Below, piece by piece: positions 39,412 to 48,269 of a stretch of 64,000 nucleotides of DNA. The stretch is from positions 124,001-188,000 of the forward strand of contig NZ_LGDV01000038.1 of NCBI RefSeq assembly GCF_001280015.1. Direction: 5' to 3'. The notes under the pieces were generated by a model. It did no database searches. It was not told the origin of the DNA and was given only the letters and a program-made list of their open reading frames with translations. This DNA comes from Streptomyces sp. MMG1121. Lineage in GTDB: Bacteria; Actinomycetota; Actinomycetes; Streptomycetales; Streptomycetaceae. The translations under genes were made by a program, and so were the position numbers. Every line of letters starts with the position of its first letter. Position 1 is the stretch's first letter.

Positions 39412-40692
39412 GTGAAGCGCAAGCTCGCTTCCGCGATCGTGATCGCGGGCATGATGGTCTCCGTTGCGGCGTGTGGCGGAAACGACGGCAAGGACAGCGG
39501 CAAGGACGCGGGACCGGACAGCTGGAAGGGCCAGACGCTGACGGTCTGGACCATGGACGGCTCCGCGCCGCCGCAGTGGACCAAGGACGTCCAGGCCGCG
39601 TTCGAGAAGAAGACCGGCGCCAAGGTGAAGTTCGAGATCCAGAAGTGGGACGGGATCCAGCAGAAGATCACCACCGCCCTCTCCGAGGACAACCCGCCGG
39701 ACGTCCTGGAGGTCGGCAACACCCAGACCCCCGCCTACGCGGCCACCGGCGGCCTCGCCGACCTCAGCGACGTCAAGAAGGACATCGGCGCCGACTGGAC
39801 GCCGTCGGTCTCGGCGTCCTCCGTCTACGACGGCAAGCAGTACGCCGCCCCGTGGTACTTCGCCAACCGCGTCGTCATCTACAACAAGAAGATCTGGGCC
39901 CAGGCCGGCATCAAGGACACCCCGAAGACCCGGGACGAGTTCTTCAAGGACCTGGACACCATCGGCAAGAAGACCGACGCCGAGCCGATCTACCTGCCGG
40001 GCCAGAACTGGTACTTCCTCGACGGCCTGATCATCGGCCAGGGCGGCGACCTGGTGAAGAAGCAGGGCGACAAGTACGTCTCCAACCTCGCCGACCCGAA
40101 GGTCTCCGCGGCCATGGAGATCTACAAGAAGTACGCCTCCTACTCCAAGGCCCCCAAGGACAAGGACGAGGCCACCCCGCAGCAGGCCCAGGTCTTCGCC
40201 AAGGGCAAGACCGGCGCCTTCATCGGCATGGGCTGGGAGGCGGGCACCGCCGTCCAGGCCAACAAGGCCATCGAGAAGGACCTGGGCTACTTCACCATCC
40301 CCGGCGTCACCGCCGACAAGCCCGAGGGCGTCTTCCTCGGCGGCTCCAACCTCGCCGTCGCGCAGAACAGCAAGAAGCAGTCCCTGGCCAAGGAGTTCCT
40401 GAAGGTCGCCCTGTCCGACCAGTACGAGGGCGAACTGGCCAAGATCAGCGGCATCGTGCCGAACAAGACGTCGCTGCAGAGCAACCTCAAGGGCAACGCC
40501 GTCGCCGAGGCCGCCGCGCCCGGCGCCGCGGTCGGTGGCACCACCCCGCTGATCCCCGAGTGGGCCGCGGTGGAGAACACCCCGAACCCGATCAAGTCGT
40601 ACATGACCGCGGTCCTGAACGGCAAGGCTCCGGCGGCCGCCGCCAAGGACGTCGAGTCCGAGATCGACAAGCGCCTGGCCCAGCAGAACTGA
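39412..40692 (+). CDS. dasA: DasA, sugar ABC transporter substrate-binding lipoprotein
   Basis: This 426-residue exported binding protein has a lipoprotein signal (MKRKLASAIVIAGMMVSVAAC, lipobox Cys21). The mature family-1 solute-binding fold includes LTVWTMDGSAPPQWTKDVQAAFEKKTGAKVKF read in segments, and GVFLGGSNLAVA. It closely follows the S. coelicolor DasA sequence I know, which binds chitobiose and longer chito-oligosaccharides. The start is GTG with AGGAGGG six bases upstream. It heads the dasABC operon under dre control. ATP hydrolysis is probably by MsiK, encoded elsewhere. Confidence 0.92.
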   Translation: MKRKLASAIVIAGMMVSVAACGGNDGKDSGKDAGPDSWKGQTLTVWTMDGSAPPQWTKDVQAAFEKKTGAKVKFEIQKWDGIQQKITTALSEDNPPDVLEVGNTQTPAYAATGGLADLSDVKKDIGADWTPSVSASSVYDGKQYAAPWYFANRVVIYNKKIWAQAGIKDTPKTRDEFFKDLDTIGKKTDAEPIYLPGQNWYFLDGLIIGQGGDLVKKQGDKYVSNLADPKVSAAMEIYKKYASYSKAPKDKDEATPQQAQVFAKGKTGAFIGMGWEAGTAVQANKAIEKDLGYFTIPGVTADKPEGVFLGGSNLAVAQNSKKQSLAKEFLKVALSDQYEGELAKISGIVPNKTSLQSNLKGNAVAEAAAPGAAVGGTTPLIPEWAAVENTPNPIKSYMTAVLNGKAPAAAAKDVESEIDKRLAQQN

Positions 40693-40791
40693 TGACCCGC
40701 CGGGGGCGCCGCGGCAGGTGCCCCCGGCTCCCTGTGCCGTTCGCACATACGGCGCGGGGAGCTCGTACGGCCACGGAAGAGATGGCAACTC

Positions 40792-41790
40792 ATGTCAGTG
40801 CAGACCAAAGGCACGGACACGGCCGGGGAGCCCGCTGTCCGCAAGGCCCGGATACCGGGGCCGCCGCGGGGAGCGGACCGTGACTCCGGGTCCCCGTCCC
40901 GCCGCGGTGCCGCCGCCCCCTACCTGCTCCTGCTGCCCGCACTGCTGGCCACCCTGGTCCTGCTCGGCTGGCCCCTGGTCAAGAACGGCATGCTGTCGTT
41001 CCAGAACCTCAACCCGCGCCAGCTCATCCAGCACCTCACCGAGTGGAACGGGGTCGACAACTACAAGGAAGTCCTGACCGGTTCGGACTTCTGGAAGGTC
41101 GTCGAGCGCTCGGTCTTCTTCACCGCGGCCAACGTCGCCCTGATCATGGTGTTCGGCACCCTGATCGGACTGCTGCTGGCCCGCCTCGGCAAGAAGATGC
41201 GGCTCACCCTTCTGGTGGGCGTCGTGCTCGCCTGGGCCATGCCCGTCATCGCCGCCACCACCGTCTACCAGTGGCTGTTCGCCCAGCGCTTCGGCGTCGT
41301 CAACTGGGTCCTGGACAAGCTCGGCTGGCACTCCATGGCCGACTACAACTGGCTCGGCACCCAGTTCTCCACCTTCTCCGTGGTCACGCTGCTCATCGTC
41401 TGGCAGTCGATCCCGTTCGTCGCGATCAACCTGTACGCCGCCACCACCACGATCCCCAAGGAGCTGTACGAGGCCGCCTCCCTCGACGGCGCCGGCGCCT
41501 GGCAGAGCTTCACCTCCGTGACCCTGCCGTTCCTGCGGCCCTTCCTGTACTCCACGACCTTCCTTGAGGTCATCTGGGTCTTCAAGGCGTTCCCGCAGAT
41601 CTTCGCCATGAACGAGGGCGGCCCCGACCGCCTCACCGAGACCCTGCCGATCTACGCCTACGTCGAGGGCGTCGGCAACCAGCACTTCGGGGTCGGCGCG
41701 GCGATCTCCTTCCTCACCATCCTGGTGCTGCTCCTCCTTACCTCGTACTACCTGCGCATGGTTCTCAAGCAAGAGGAGGACGAGCTGTGA
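40792..41790 (+). CDS. dasB: DasB, sugar ABC transporter permease
   Basis: This 332-residue inner-membrane permease has an Arg/Pro-rich cytoplasmic N-terminus and six helices. The EAA loop that contacts the ATPase reads EAASLDGAGAWQSFTSVTLP. It forms the channel with DasC for chitobiose uptake. It lies 99 bases after dasA, and its stop overlaps the dasC start by 4 bases (GTGA). Confidence 0.9.
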   Translation: MSVQTKGTDTAGEPAVRKARIPGPPRGADRDSGSPSRRGAAAPYLLLLPALLATLVLLGWPLVKNGMLSFQNLNPRQLIQHLTEWNGVDNYKEVLTGSDFWKVVERSVFFTAANVALIMVFGTLIGLLLARLGKKMRLTLLVGVVLAWAMPVIAATTVYQWLFAQRFGVVNWVLDKLGWHSMADYNWLGTQFSTFSVVTLLIVWQSIPFVAINLYAATTTIPKELYEAASLDGAGAWQSFTSVTLPFLRPFLYSTTFLEVIWVFKAFPQIFAMNEGGPDRLTETLPIYAYVEGVGNQHFGVGAAISFLTILVLLLLTSYYLRMVLKQEEDEL

Positions 41791-42617
41791 AGCGCTCGCT
41801 CTTCGGCCGTATCTGGCCCAACGCGACCGCCGTCGTCCTCTTCGTCGGCTTCGTGTTCCCCGTGTACTGGATGTTCGCCACGGCCTTCAAGCCGACCGGC
41901 GACATCATCGCCGACAACCCGGTGTGGTTCCCGACGGACGTCACCCTCAGCCACTTCAAGAAGGCGGTCCACGCGGACCACTTCTGGACGCTGGTCCTCA
42001 ACTCCGTCACCGTCACCGTCTGTTCGGTACTGTTCTCGCTCGTCATCGCCCTGTTCGCCGCGTTCGCCCTCGCGCGGATGCGGTTCAAGGGCCGGCGCGG
42101 GCTCATCGTGACGTTCATGCTGGCGCAGATGGCCCCCTGGGAGGTCATGATCATCGCCATCTACATGATCGTCCGTGACAACGACATGCTGGACAGCCTC
42201 GTCCCGCTCACCGTCTTCTACACGATGATGGTGCTGCCCCTCACCATCCTGACGCTGCGCGGCTACGTCGCCGCCGTGCCGAAGGAGCTGGAGGAGTCGG
42301 CGATGGTCGACGGCTGCACCCGCGTCCAGGCCTTCCGCAAGGTCATCTTCCCGCTGCTGGCTCCCGGTCTGATGGCGACCTCGCTGTTCGGCTTCATCAC
42401 CGCCTGGAACGAGTTCCCGCTCGTCCTGATCCTCAACAAGGACATCGAGAAGCAGACCCTGCCGCTGTGGCTGTCGCAGTTCCAGACCGCCTTCGGCGAC
42501 GACTGGGGCGCCACCATGGCCGCCTCGTCCCTGTTCGCGCTGCCCATCCTGATCCTCTTCATCTTCCTGCAACGCAAGGCTGTCAGCGGTCTCACCGACG
42601 GCGCCGTGAAGGGATGA
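41787..42617 (+). CDS. dasC: DasC, sugar ABC transporter permease
   Basis: This 276-residue MalG-type permease has six predicted helices and the EAA loop EESAMVDGCTRVQAFRKVIFP. The last helices end with the usual FLQRKAVSGLTDGAVKG tail of MalG-type permeases. The start is GTG, overlapping dasB. Its stop overlaps the ATG of the next gene, so the glycosidase is part of the operon. Confidence 0.9.
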   Translation: MKRSLFGRIWPNATAVVLFVGFVFPVYWMFATAFKPTGDIIADNPVWFPTDVTLSHFKKAVHADHFWTLVLNSVTVTVCSVLFSLVIALFAAFALARMRFKGRRGLIVTFMLAQMAPWEVMIIAIYMIVRDNDMLDSLVPLTVFYTMMVLPLTILTLRGYVAAVPKELEESAMVDGCTRVQAFRKVIFPLLAPGLMATSLFGFITAWNEFPLVLILNKDIEKQTLPLWLSQFQTAFGDDWGATMAASSLFALPILILFIFLQRKAVSGLTDGAVKG

Positions 42618-44110
42618 CCCCGCCGATGACCACACTCGCCACCGGCCCTGACACCCTCACCCGGGACGCCCTCGCGGTGCTGCAGCCGGGGTTCGACGGC
42701 ACCACCGCGCCCGAATGGGTACGCCGCCGTCTCGGTGAGGGCCTCGCCTCCGTCGCCCTGTTCGGCCGCAACGTCGTCACCGAGCAGCAAGTCACCGCAC
42801 TCACCGGCCAGTTGCGCGCCGAGCGGGACGACCTGCTGGTCGCCATCGACGAGGAGAGCGGCGACGTCACCCGCCTCGACGTGCGCACCGGCTCCTCCTT
42901 CCCCGGCAACCACGCCCTCGGCGCCGTGGACGACCCCGACCTGACCCGGGCCGTCTCCCGCGAGCTCGGCCGGCGCCTGGCCGCCTGCGGCGTCAACTTC
43001 GACTGGGCGCCCTCCGCCGACGTCAACGCCAACCCCGACAACCCCGTCATCGGGGTGCGCTCCTTCGGCGCGAGCACCGACCTGGTCGCCCGGCACACCG
43101 CCGCCTGGGTCGAGGGCCTGCAGTCCACCGGCGTCGCCGCCTGCACCAAGCACTTCCCGGGCCACGGCGACACCAACGTCGACTCCCACCACGCCGTGCC
43201 CCGCATCGACGTCGACGCCGACACGCTGTACGAGCGCGAACTGCCCCCGTTCCGCGCGGCCATCGCCGCCGGCACCCGGGCGATCATGAGCGCGCACATC
43301 CTCGTCCCGGCCCTCGACCCCGACCGGCCGGGCACCCTCTCCTCCCGCATCCTCACCGACCTGCTGCGCGGCGAACTCGGCTACCAGGGCCTCATCGTCA
43401 CCGACGGCATGGAGATGCGCGCGATCTCCGGCACCTACGGCCTGGAGCACGGCGTGGTCCTCGCCATCGCGGCCGGTGCCGACGCCATCTGTGTCGGCGG
43501 CGGACTGTGCGACGAGGGCACCGTACTGGGGCTGCGGGACGCGCTCGTGGCCGCCGTACGCTCCGGCGAACTCCCCGAGGAGCGCCTCGCCGACGCGGCC
43601 GCCCGGGTGCGCGACCTGGCCCGCTGGACGGCCCGGGCCCGCAGCGGCGGGGACACCGCTGCGCAGCCGGAGATCGGCCTCGTCGCGGCCCGCCGCGCGC
43701 TGCGCGTGACCCGCACCGGCGCCGCCGCACCGCTCGACACCCCCGTGTACGTCGCCCAGTTCGAGCCGGAGCGCAACATCGCCGTCGGCGACCAGACCCC
43801 GTGGGGCGTGGCCGCCGAGCTGGAGCGGCTGCTGCCCGGCACCACCGCCGGCTCCTTCACCGGCGACGGTGCGGGCACCGACGCCCTCACCGCGGCCGAC
43901 GGCCGCCGCATCGTCGCCGTGGTCCGCGACGAGCACCGGCACCCCTGGATGGGCTCCGCCCTCGACACCCTGATCGCCGCCCGCTCCGACACGGTCGTCG
44001 TGGAGATGGGCCTGCCGCAGGCCGCACCGCGCGGCGCCACGCACATCGCCACGTACGGCGCCGCCCGGGTCTGCGGTGTGGCGGCGGCGGAGGCCGTCGT
44101 CGCGGGCTGA
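42614..44110 (+). CDS. GH3 beta-N-acetylglucosaminidase (NagZ-type)
   Basis: This 498-residue intracellular enzyme (no signal peptide) has the GH3 NagZ signatures KHFPGHGDTNVDSHH, whose His-Asp act as the acid/base pair in NagZ, and IVTDGMEMRAI with the nucleophile Asp. A C-terminal domain of about 150 residues follows. It would split imported chitobiose or muropeptide sugars to GlcNAc. The ATG overlaps the dasC stop (ATGA); a second ATG at 42626 is possible. It fits the place of the glycosidase gene (dasD) of other das loci. Confidence 0.88.
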   Translation: MTPPMTTLATGPDTLTRDALAVLQPGFDGTTAPEWVRRRLGEGLASVALFGRNVVTEQQVTALTGQLRAERDDLLVAIDEESGDVTRLDVRTGSSFPGNHALGAVDDPDLTRAVSRELGRRLAACGVNFDWAPSADVNANPDNPVIGVRSFGASTDLVARHTAAWVEGLQSTGVAACTKHFPGHGDTNVDSHHAVPRIDVDADTLYERELPPFRAAIAAGTRAIMSAHILVPALDPDRPGTLSSRILTDLLRGELGYQGLIVTDGMEMRAISGTYGLEHGVVLAIAAGADAICVGGGLCDEGTVLGLRDALVAAVRSGELPEERLADAAARVRDLARWTARARSGGDTAAQPEIGLVAARRALRVTRTGAAAPLDTPVYVAQFEPERNIAVGDQTPWGVAAELERLLPGTTAGSFTGDGAGTDALTAADGRRIVAVVRDEHRHPWMGSALDTLIAARSDTVVVEMGLPQAAPRGATHIATYGAARVCGVAAAEAVVAG

Positions 44111-44127
44111 CCCCAGCGGCCCCCACC

Positions 44128-44154
44128 GGCCGCCCGCACCTTTCGCGGGCGGCC
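44128..44154 (+). terminator. Terminator after the das operon
   Basis: GGCCGCCCGC and its complement form a perfect 10-base-pair stem with loop ACCTTTC, 17 bases after the glycosidase stop. It separates the das operon from the next operon. Confidence 0.8.
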
Positions 44155-44211
44155 TGCCCGATCTTGCTCTTTTCCCGGATCTCAACCGCCCTTGTGCTCC
44201 AGAGGAATCGC

Positions 44212-45243
44212 ATGCAGACGCCCCACCCCTTCCTCCATCGAGCGGCATCCGCCCGCCCCTACTTCAGCGCCGACGGCGAGACCTACCTCGCCCCCACCCC
44301 GTTGCGCGACCTGGAGAAGACCCGCCCCCTGCGGGTGCTCTCCGAAGCGGACTTCGCCTTCTGGCAGACGTACGGCTACGTCGTCGTCCGCGAGGCCGTC
44401 ACCCCCGGCGAGGCCAAGCAACTCCTCGACTTCGCCTGGCAGTTCCAGGGCCTCGACCCCGACGACCCCGAAACCTGGTACGAGGAACCGGAGTTCCGCT
44501 CCGAACTCGACCAACACCTGTTCATCTACGGCTTCGTCGAGGCCTACCACCACCAGCTGCTCTGGGACAACCGCCAGAACCGGCGCGTCTACGACGCCTT
44601 CGTGGACGTGTGGGACTGCGAGGAGCTGTGGGTCACCCTGGACCGGCTCAACCTCAACCCGCCCAACACACGCACCCGGTCCCGCTCCCTGATCGAGCCC
44701 ACCGACGAGGGCTTCGACATCGAACTGCACTGGGACGTCGACACCACCCTCACCGTGCTCCCGCAGCGCGTGCAGGGCATCATCGCCCTGGGCGACACCC
44801 GGCCCGAACTCGGCGGCTTCCAGTGCGCCCCGGAACTCTTCCGCCGCCTGGAGGAGTGGCGGGTGGCCCAGCCCGCCGGCCGTGACCCGGTACGGCCCGG
44901 CGCCGACCGCGCCGAGTTCCCGGTGATCCGCCCCGACCTCCAGGCCGGCGACCTGCTGATCTTCAACGGGCTGCTGGCGCACGGAGTCGCCCCGAACCTC
45001 TCCGACAACGGTGTCCGGGCCGTCCAGTACCTGTCGATGATGCCCGCCCTGGAGGAGCACACCACCCTGCGCGACTCCCGGGTCGACTCCTGGCGCACCC
45101 TCGCGACCCCCGACTGGAACGGCACCCTCCTCGGCGACGCCCGCGAACCCGAGGCCCACCGCTATGGCCCCGCCACCCTCGACCCGCTCGGCAGAAGGCT
45201 GCTCGGCCTGGACTCCTGGGCCACGGAGGAAGCGGCACAGTGA
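44212..45243 (+). CDS. Phytanoyl-CoA dioxygenase (PhyH)-like Fe/2-oxoglutarate oxygenase
   Basis: This 343-residue double-stranded beta-helix enzyme has the iron ligands His173 and Asp175 in ELHWDVDTTL, distal His257 in GLLAHGVAPN, and Arg269 for 2-oxoglutarate. The N-terminal FWQTYGYVVVREAV is the PhyH start pattern. It would hydroxylate or desaturate a small substrate such as an amino acid. AGAGG precedes the ATG. It heads a five-gene run in which the next start (GTG) overlaps its stop, so it probably acts in the same pathway. Confidence 0.8.
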   Translation: MQTPHPFLHRAASARPYFSADGETYLAPTPLRDLEKTRPLRVLSEADFAFWQTYGYVVVREAVTPGEAKQLLDFAWQFQGLDPDDPETWYEEPEFRSELDQHLFIYGFVEAYHHQLLWDNRQNRRVYDAFVDVWDCEELWVTLDRLNLNPPNTRTRSRSLIEPTDEGFDIELHWDVDTTLTVLPQRVQGIIALGDTRPELGGFQCAPELFRRLEEWRVAQPAGRDPVRPGADRAEFPVIRPDLQAGDLLIFNGLLAHGVAPNLSDNGVRAVQYLSMMPALEEHTTLRDSRVDSWRTLATPDWNGTLLGDAREPEAHRYGPATLDPLGRRLLGLDSWATEEAAQ

Positions 45244-46529
45244 ACCGGATCTGCCTCTGCCTGCCCACCAACCGCGCCTGCTCCGCCACCCTCACCGCAC
45301 TCCACGACGAAGCCGCCCACGCCGCCCGCCACCTCGGCGCCGACGTCCAGCTGCTGATCCTCGACTCCTCCGACGCCCGCACCCGCGCCGAACACGCCCG
45401 TGCCGTCGCCGCGCTGCCTCCGACGGCCCACGTCACCGTCCACCACCTCGACGAGAACGACCAACGGGCCTTCCTGCGCGACACGATCGAACGGGCGAAC
45501 CTGCCCGGGCCCGATCGCCTGCTCCACCTCATGCTCCCGCCCGCCGTCTCCTACGGTGCCTGCACCAACCGCGCCTTCCTACTGGCCGCCGCCCTCGGCT
45601 GTCACTCGCTGCACCGCAGGGACTCCGACAGCGCCTACCAACTGCACGCCGGACAACCGGTGTTCCCCGTCCACCACGAACTCCCGCACCTCGGCCGACC
45701 GGCCACCGAGGCCGCCACCACGGTCACCCGCACCGACCTCGCCCCGGACCTGCTGCGCCGCCCGGTCTCCCTCGCCGGAGCCTCCTTCATCGGCGAACTC
45801 TCCGTCGACATCGCGGAGATACGACGGCTGGACGAGGGCGTCTACCACGACGTCGTCAGCCTCTGGGCGCCCGGCGACTGGTCCGAGGAGCGCAAACGGG
45901 ACCTGGTGGACGAATCCTTCAGCGGCGCGGGCACGGCCCCCTTCACCGCCGACCACTCCACCCTCACCGTGGTCGACCCGATGCGCGTCGACATGTGCAA
46001 CATCGCCTTCGACCGCGCCGTCTACGAACGGGTCCCGCTGCCGCCCGCCACCGACACCATCGGCAGCGACTACTTCCTCCTCCACCTGGTCCACGACGCC
46101 CGCCTGCCCGGCATCCTGCACAACCGCCACATCGAGAACTTCCACACCCCCGAACGCCGCACCGACGCCGGATTCCCCGCCTACCAGCGCAGGTTCGTGA
46201 AGTTCCTGCTGTCGATGCTCTACTTCCACGACGTCTACGACCGTATGGCCGCCCAGGGCGACCATTTGCTCGACGCGGACCAGCACGTCCGCCCCGCGGC
46301 GATCACGGCCCTCCTGCGCGAGAGCACCCGGCAAGACCGGGCCGAGAACATCTGGCGCCTGGACCGGGTGGACACCGCGTACCGCAAGCTGGGCGGCAGG
46401 TACGCGGCTTTCGCCGACCAACTGGCCCTGGAACGCGATGAGTTGCTGGACGAGGCCGAAGCGGACATCGAGGCGTTCGCCGACCTGGCAGAGGCCTGGC
46501 CCGCGCTGATGGAGGCGGCCCGGACATGA
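45240..46529 (+). CDS. DUF6271 family protein, possibly glycosyltransferase-like
   Basis: This 429-residue protein begins MNRICLCLPTNRACSATLTA and has SYGACTNRAFLLAAALGC, LHRRDSDSAY, GASFIGELSVDI and DPMRVDMCNIAFDR. I recognise it as DUF6271, a family with no established function. The order of motifs (an N-terminal beta strand, an RRDSDS acidic cluster, a later VDMCN) recalls a GT-A nucleotide-sugar fold with a DxD-like site, but this is only an impression. No membrane segment or signal. GTG start overlaps the PhyH stop, and its stop overlaps the decarboxylase start. Confidence 0.7.
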   Translation: MNRICLCLPTNRACSATLTALHDEAAHAARHLGADVQLLILDSSDARTRAEHARAVAALPPTAHVTVHHLDENDQRAFLRDTIERANLPGPDRLLHLMLPPAVSYGACTNRAFLLAAALGCHSLHRRDSDSAYQLHAGQPVFPVHHELPHLGRPATEAATTVTRTDLAPDLLRRPVSLAGASFIGELSVDIAEIRRLDEGVYHDVVSLWAPGDWSEERKRDLVDESFSGAGTAPFTADHSTLTVVDPMRVDMCNIAFDRAVYERVPLPPATDTIGSDYFLLHLVHDARLPGILHNRHIENFHTPERRTDAGFPAYQRRFVKFLLSMLYFHDVYDRMAAQGDHLLDADQHVRPAAITALLRESTRQDRAENIWRLDRVDTAYRKLGGRYAAFADQLALERDELLDEAEADIEAFADLAEAWPALMEAART

Positions 46530-47764
46530 GTGCCCCGAAGCCCCGGGAACGGCGCGACCAGCCACAGTGGGCCCGCAGCCGACCGCTGAGCGAACCCCTC
46601 AGCACCGAACTCGCCGCAGCCGACACCGACCGCGTCATCTACGACCTCACCGGCATCGAGCACCAGTACGACGCCCTGCTCGGCGAGTTGCCCGACATCC
46701 GGGTCCGCTTCGCCTTGAAGGCCTGCCCCGAGGACGAAGTCCTGCGCTGCCTGGCGGACCGCGGCGCAGGCTTCGACACGGCGAGCCCCGCCGAGATGGC
46801 CCAGGCCCTGCGTACCGGTGTCGGCCCCGACCGCATCCACTACGGCAACACCGTCAAGTCCGACCACGACATCGCCGAAGCCCACCGCCTGGGTGTCCGC
46901 ACCTTCGCCACCGACAGCGTCGAGGACGTCACCGCCATCGCCACGCACGCGCCCCGCGCCCGGGTCTTCTGCCGTCTCGCCACCAGCGGGGAGGGCGCCC
47001 TGTGGGGCCTGAACCGCAAGTTCGGCTGCGCCCCCGAAGACGCCGTCCGCGTGCTGGCCACGGCCCGCGCGGCAGGGCTCACCCCGGCCGGCCTGTCCGT
47101 GCACGTCGGCTCCCAGCAGATGACCTGCGAGGCCTGGCAACAGGCCCTCGACACCCTCGCCGAGACGCTGACGGCGCTCGCCGGGCGGGGGATCGTGATC
47201 GACCACGTCAACCTCGGCGGCGGCCTGCCCGCGCTCGGCTACCAGGACCGCCACGGCACCCCCCTCGACCCGCCCCTCGACAAGATCCTCGCGGTGCTCC
47301 GCGAAGGCATGGACCGCCTGCGCGCCCTCGCCCCCGCCCCCCTCGCCTTCGTCATGGAACCGGGTCGCCACCTGGTCGCCGACCACGGCGCCGTCCGCGC
47401 CCACGTCTCCCGGCTGACCCGCCGCCGAGGGCCCGACGGCTCCGACACCCACTGGCTCTACCTGAGCTGCGGCAAGTTCAACGGTCTGTATGAAATAGAC
47501 CAGTTGACGCATCGGATGGTCTTCCCCGGCCACCCGGACGAACACGACCATGTGCCCGCGATCGTCGCCGGGCCCACCTGCGACAGCGACGACGCCTACG
47601 GCGACGGCCGGCACCCGGTGCGCGTCCCCGCGTCCGTCACCTCCGGCGACCCGGTCTGGATCCTGTCCGCCGGCGCCTACGCCACCAGCTACATGACCCA
47701 GGGGTTCAACGGCATCCGCCCGCTGCCCTGTGTCTGCGTACGCGGCCAGGAAGGACACCACTGA
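46526..47764 (+). CDS. Fold-III PLP-dependent amino acid decarboxylase
   Basis: This 412-residue enzyme has the ornithine/diaminopimelate decarboxylase pattern: PLP Lys65 in RFALKACPEDEVL, a phosphate-site glycine run (VNLGGGLP), EPGRHLVAD, and the partner-subunit Cys in VAGPTCDSDDAY. The pattern is nearer to eukaryotic-type ornithine decarboxylase than to LysA. It would decarboxylate a basic or modified amino acid. ATG overlaps the DUF6271 stop. Together with the PhyH oxygenase and GNAT it suggests a small modified amine as product. Confidence 0.82.
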   Translation: MSAPKPRERRDQPQWARSRPLSEPLSTELAAADTDRVIYDLTGIEHQYDALLGELPDIRVRFALKACPEDEVLRCLADRGAGFDTASPAEMAQALRTGVGPDRIHYGNTVKSDHDIAEAHRLGVRTFATDSVEDVTAIATHAPRARVFCRLATSGEGALWGLNRKFGCAPEDAVRVLATARAAGLTPAGLSVHVGSQQMTCEAWQQALDTLAETLTALAGRGIVIDHVNLGGGLPALGYQDRHGTPLDPPLDKILAVLREGMDRLRALAPAPLAFVMEPGRHLVADHGAVRAHVSRLTRRRGPDGSDTHWLYLSCGKFNGLYEIDQLTHRMVFPGHPDEHDHVPAIVAGPTCDSDDAYGDGRHPVRVPASVTSGDPVWILSAGAYATSYMTQGFNGIRPLPCVCVRGQEGHH

Positions 47765-47765
47765 C

Positions 47766-48269
47766 ATGCGAGACCTCATACGGGGCGTCACCGAGGCCGA
47801 CTGGCCCCAGGTCGCCGCCCTGGAGGCCGGGGCGTACGCGGGCACCGCGCTCACGGAGGGCGAGGCCGCGCTGCGGTCCCGGGCCGGGGCCGGCACCTGC
47901 TTCGTCCTGGACCGCGACGGCCGGATCGCGGGCTACGTACTGGCCCTGCCCTACCCGGAGTTCCACTACCCCGACCTGACCCACGCCGAGCAGACGCTTC
48001 ACCGCTGCACCAACCTCCATCTGCACGACCTCGTCGTCAGCGCGCCTCTGCGGCGCAGAGGGCTCGGCACCCGCCTGGTCCGCCATCTGACGGACGTGGC
48101 CCGCGCCCGCGGTTTCGCGACCATGTCGCTGATCGCGGTCGCCGGCAAGGAACCCTTCTGGCGGGCCAACGGCTACCGCCCCCACCGCGAGGCGCGCCTG
48201 CCGGCCGGCTACGGCAGCGGCGCGGTGTACATGTCGGCGCGGGTGGCCGCGCTGCGGGAGGCGAGCTGA
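47766..48269 (+). CDS. GNAT N-acetyltransferase
   Basis: This 167-residue protein has the GNAT core: LHDLVVSAPLRRRGLGTRLVRHL gives the acetyl-CoA loop (RRRGLG), then FATMSLIAVAGKEPFWRANGY. It would acylate an amine. The ATG one base after the decarboxylase stop is chosen. Its stop and the MFS start share a base (TGATG). It may acetylate the amine made by the decarboxylase, either as a pathway step or for self-protection. Confidence 0.8.
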   Translation: MRDLIRGVTEADWPQVAALEAGAYAGTALTEGEAALRSRAGAGTCFVLDRDGRIAGYVLALPYPEFHYPDLTHAEQTLHRCTNLHLHDLVVSAPLRRRGLGTRLVRHLTDVARARGFATMSLIAVAGKEPFWRANGYRPHREARLPAGYGSGAVYMSARVAALREAS

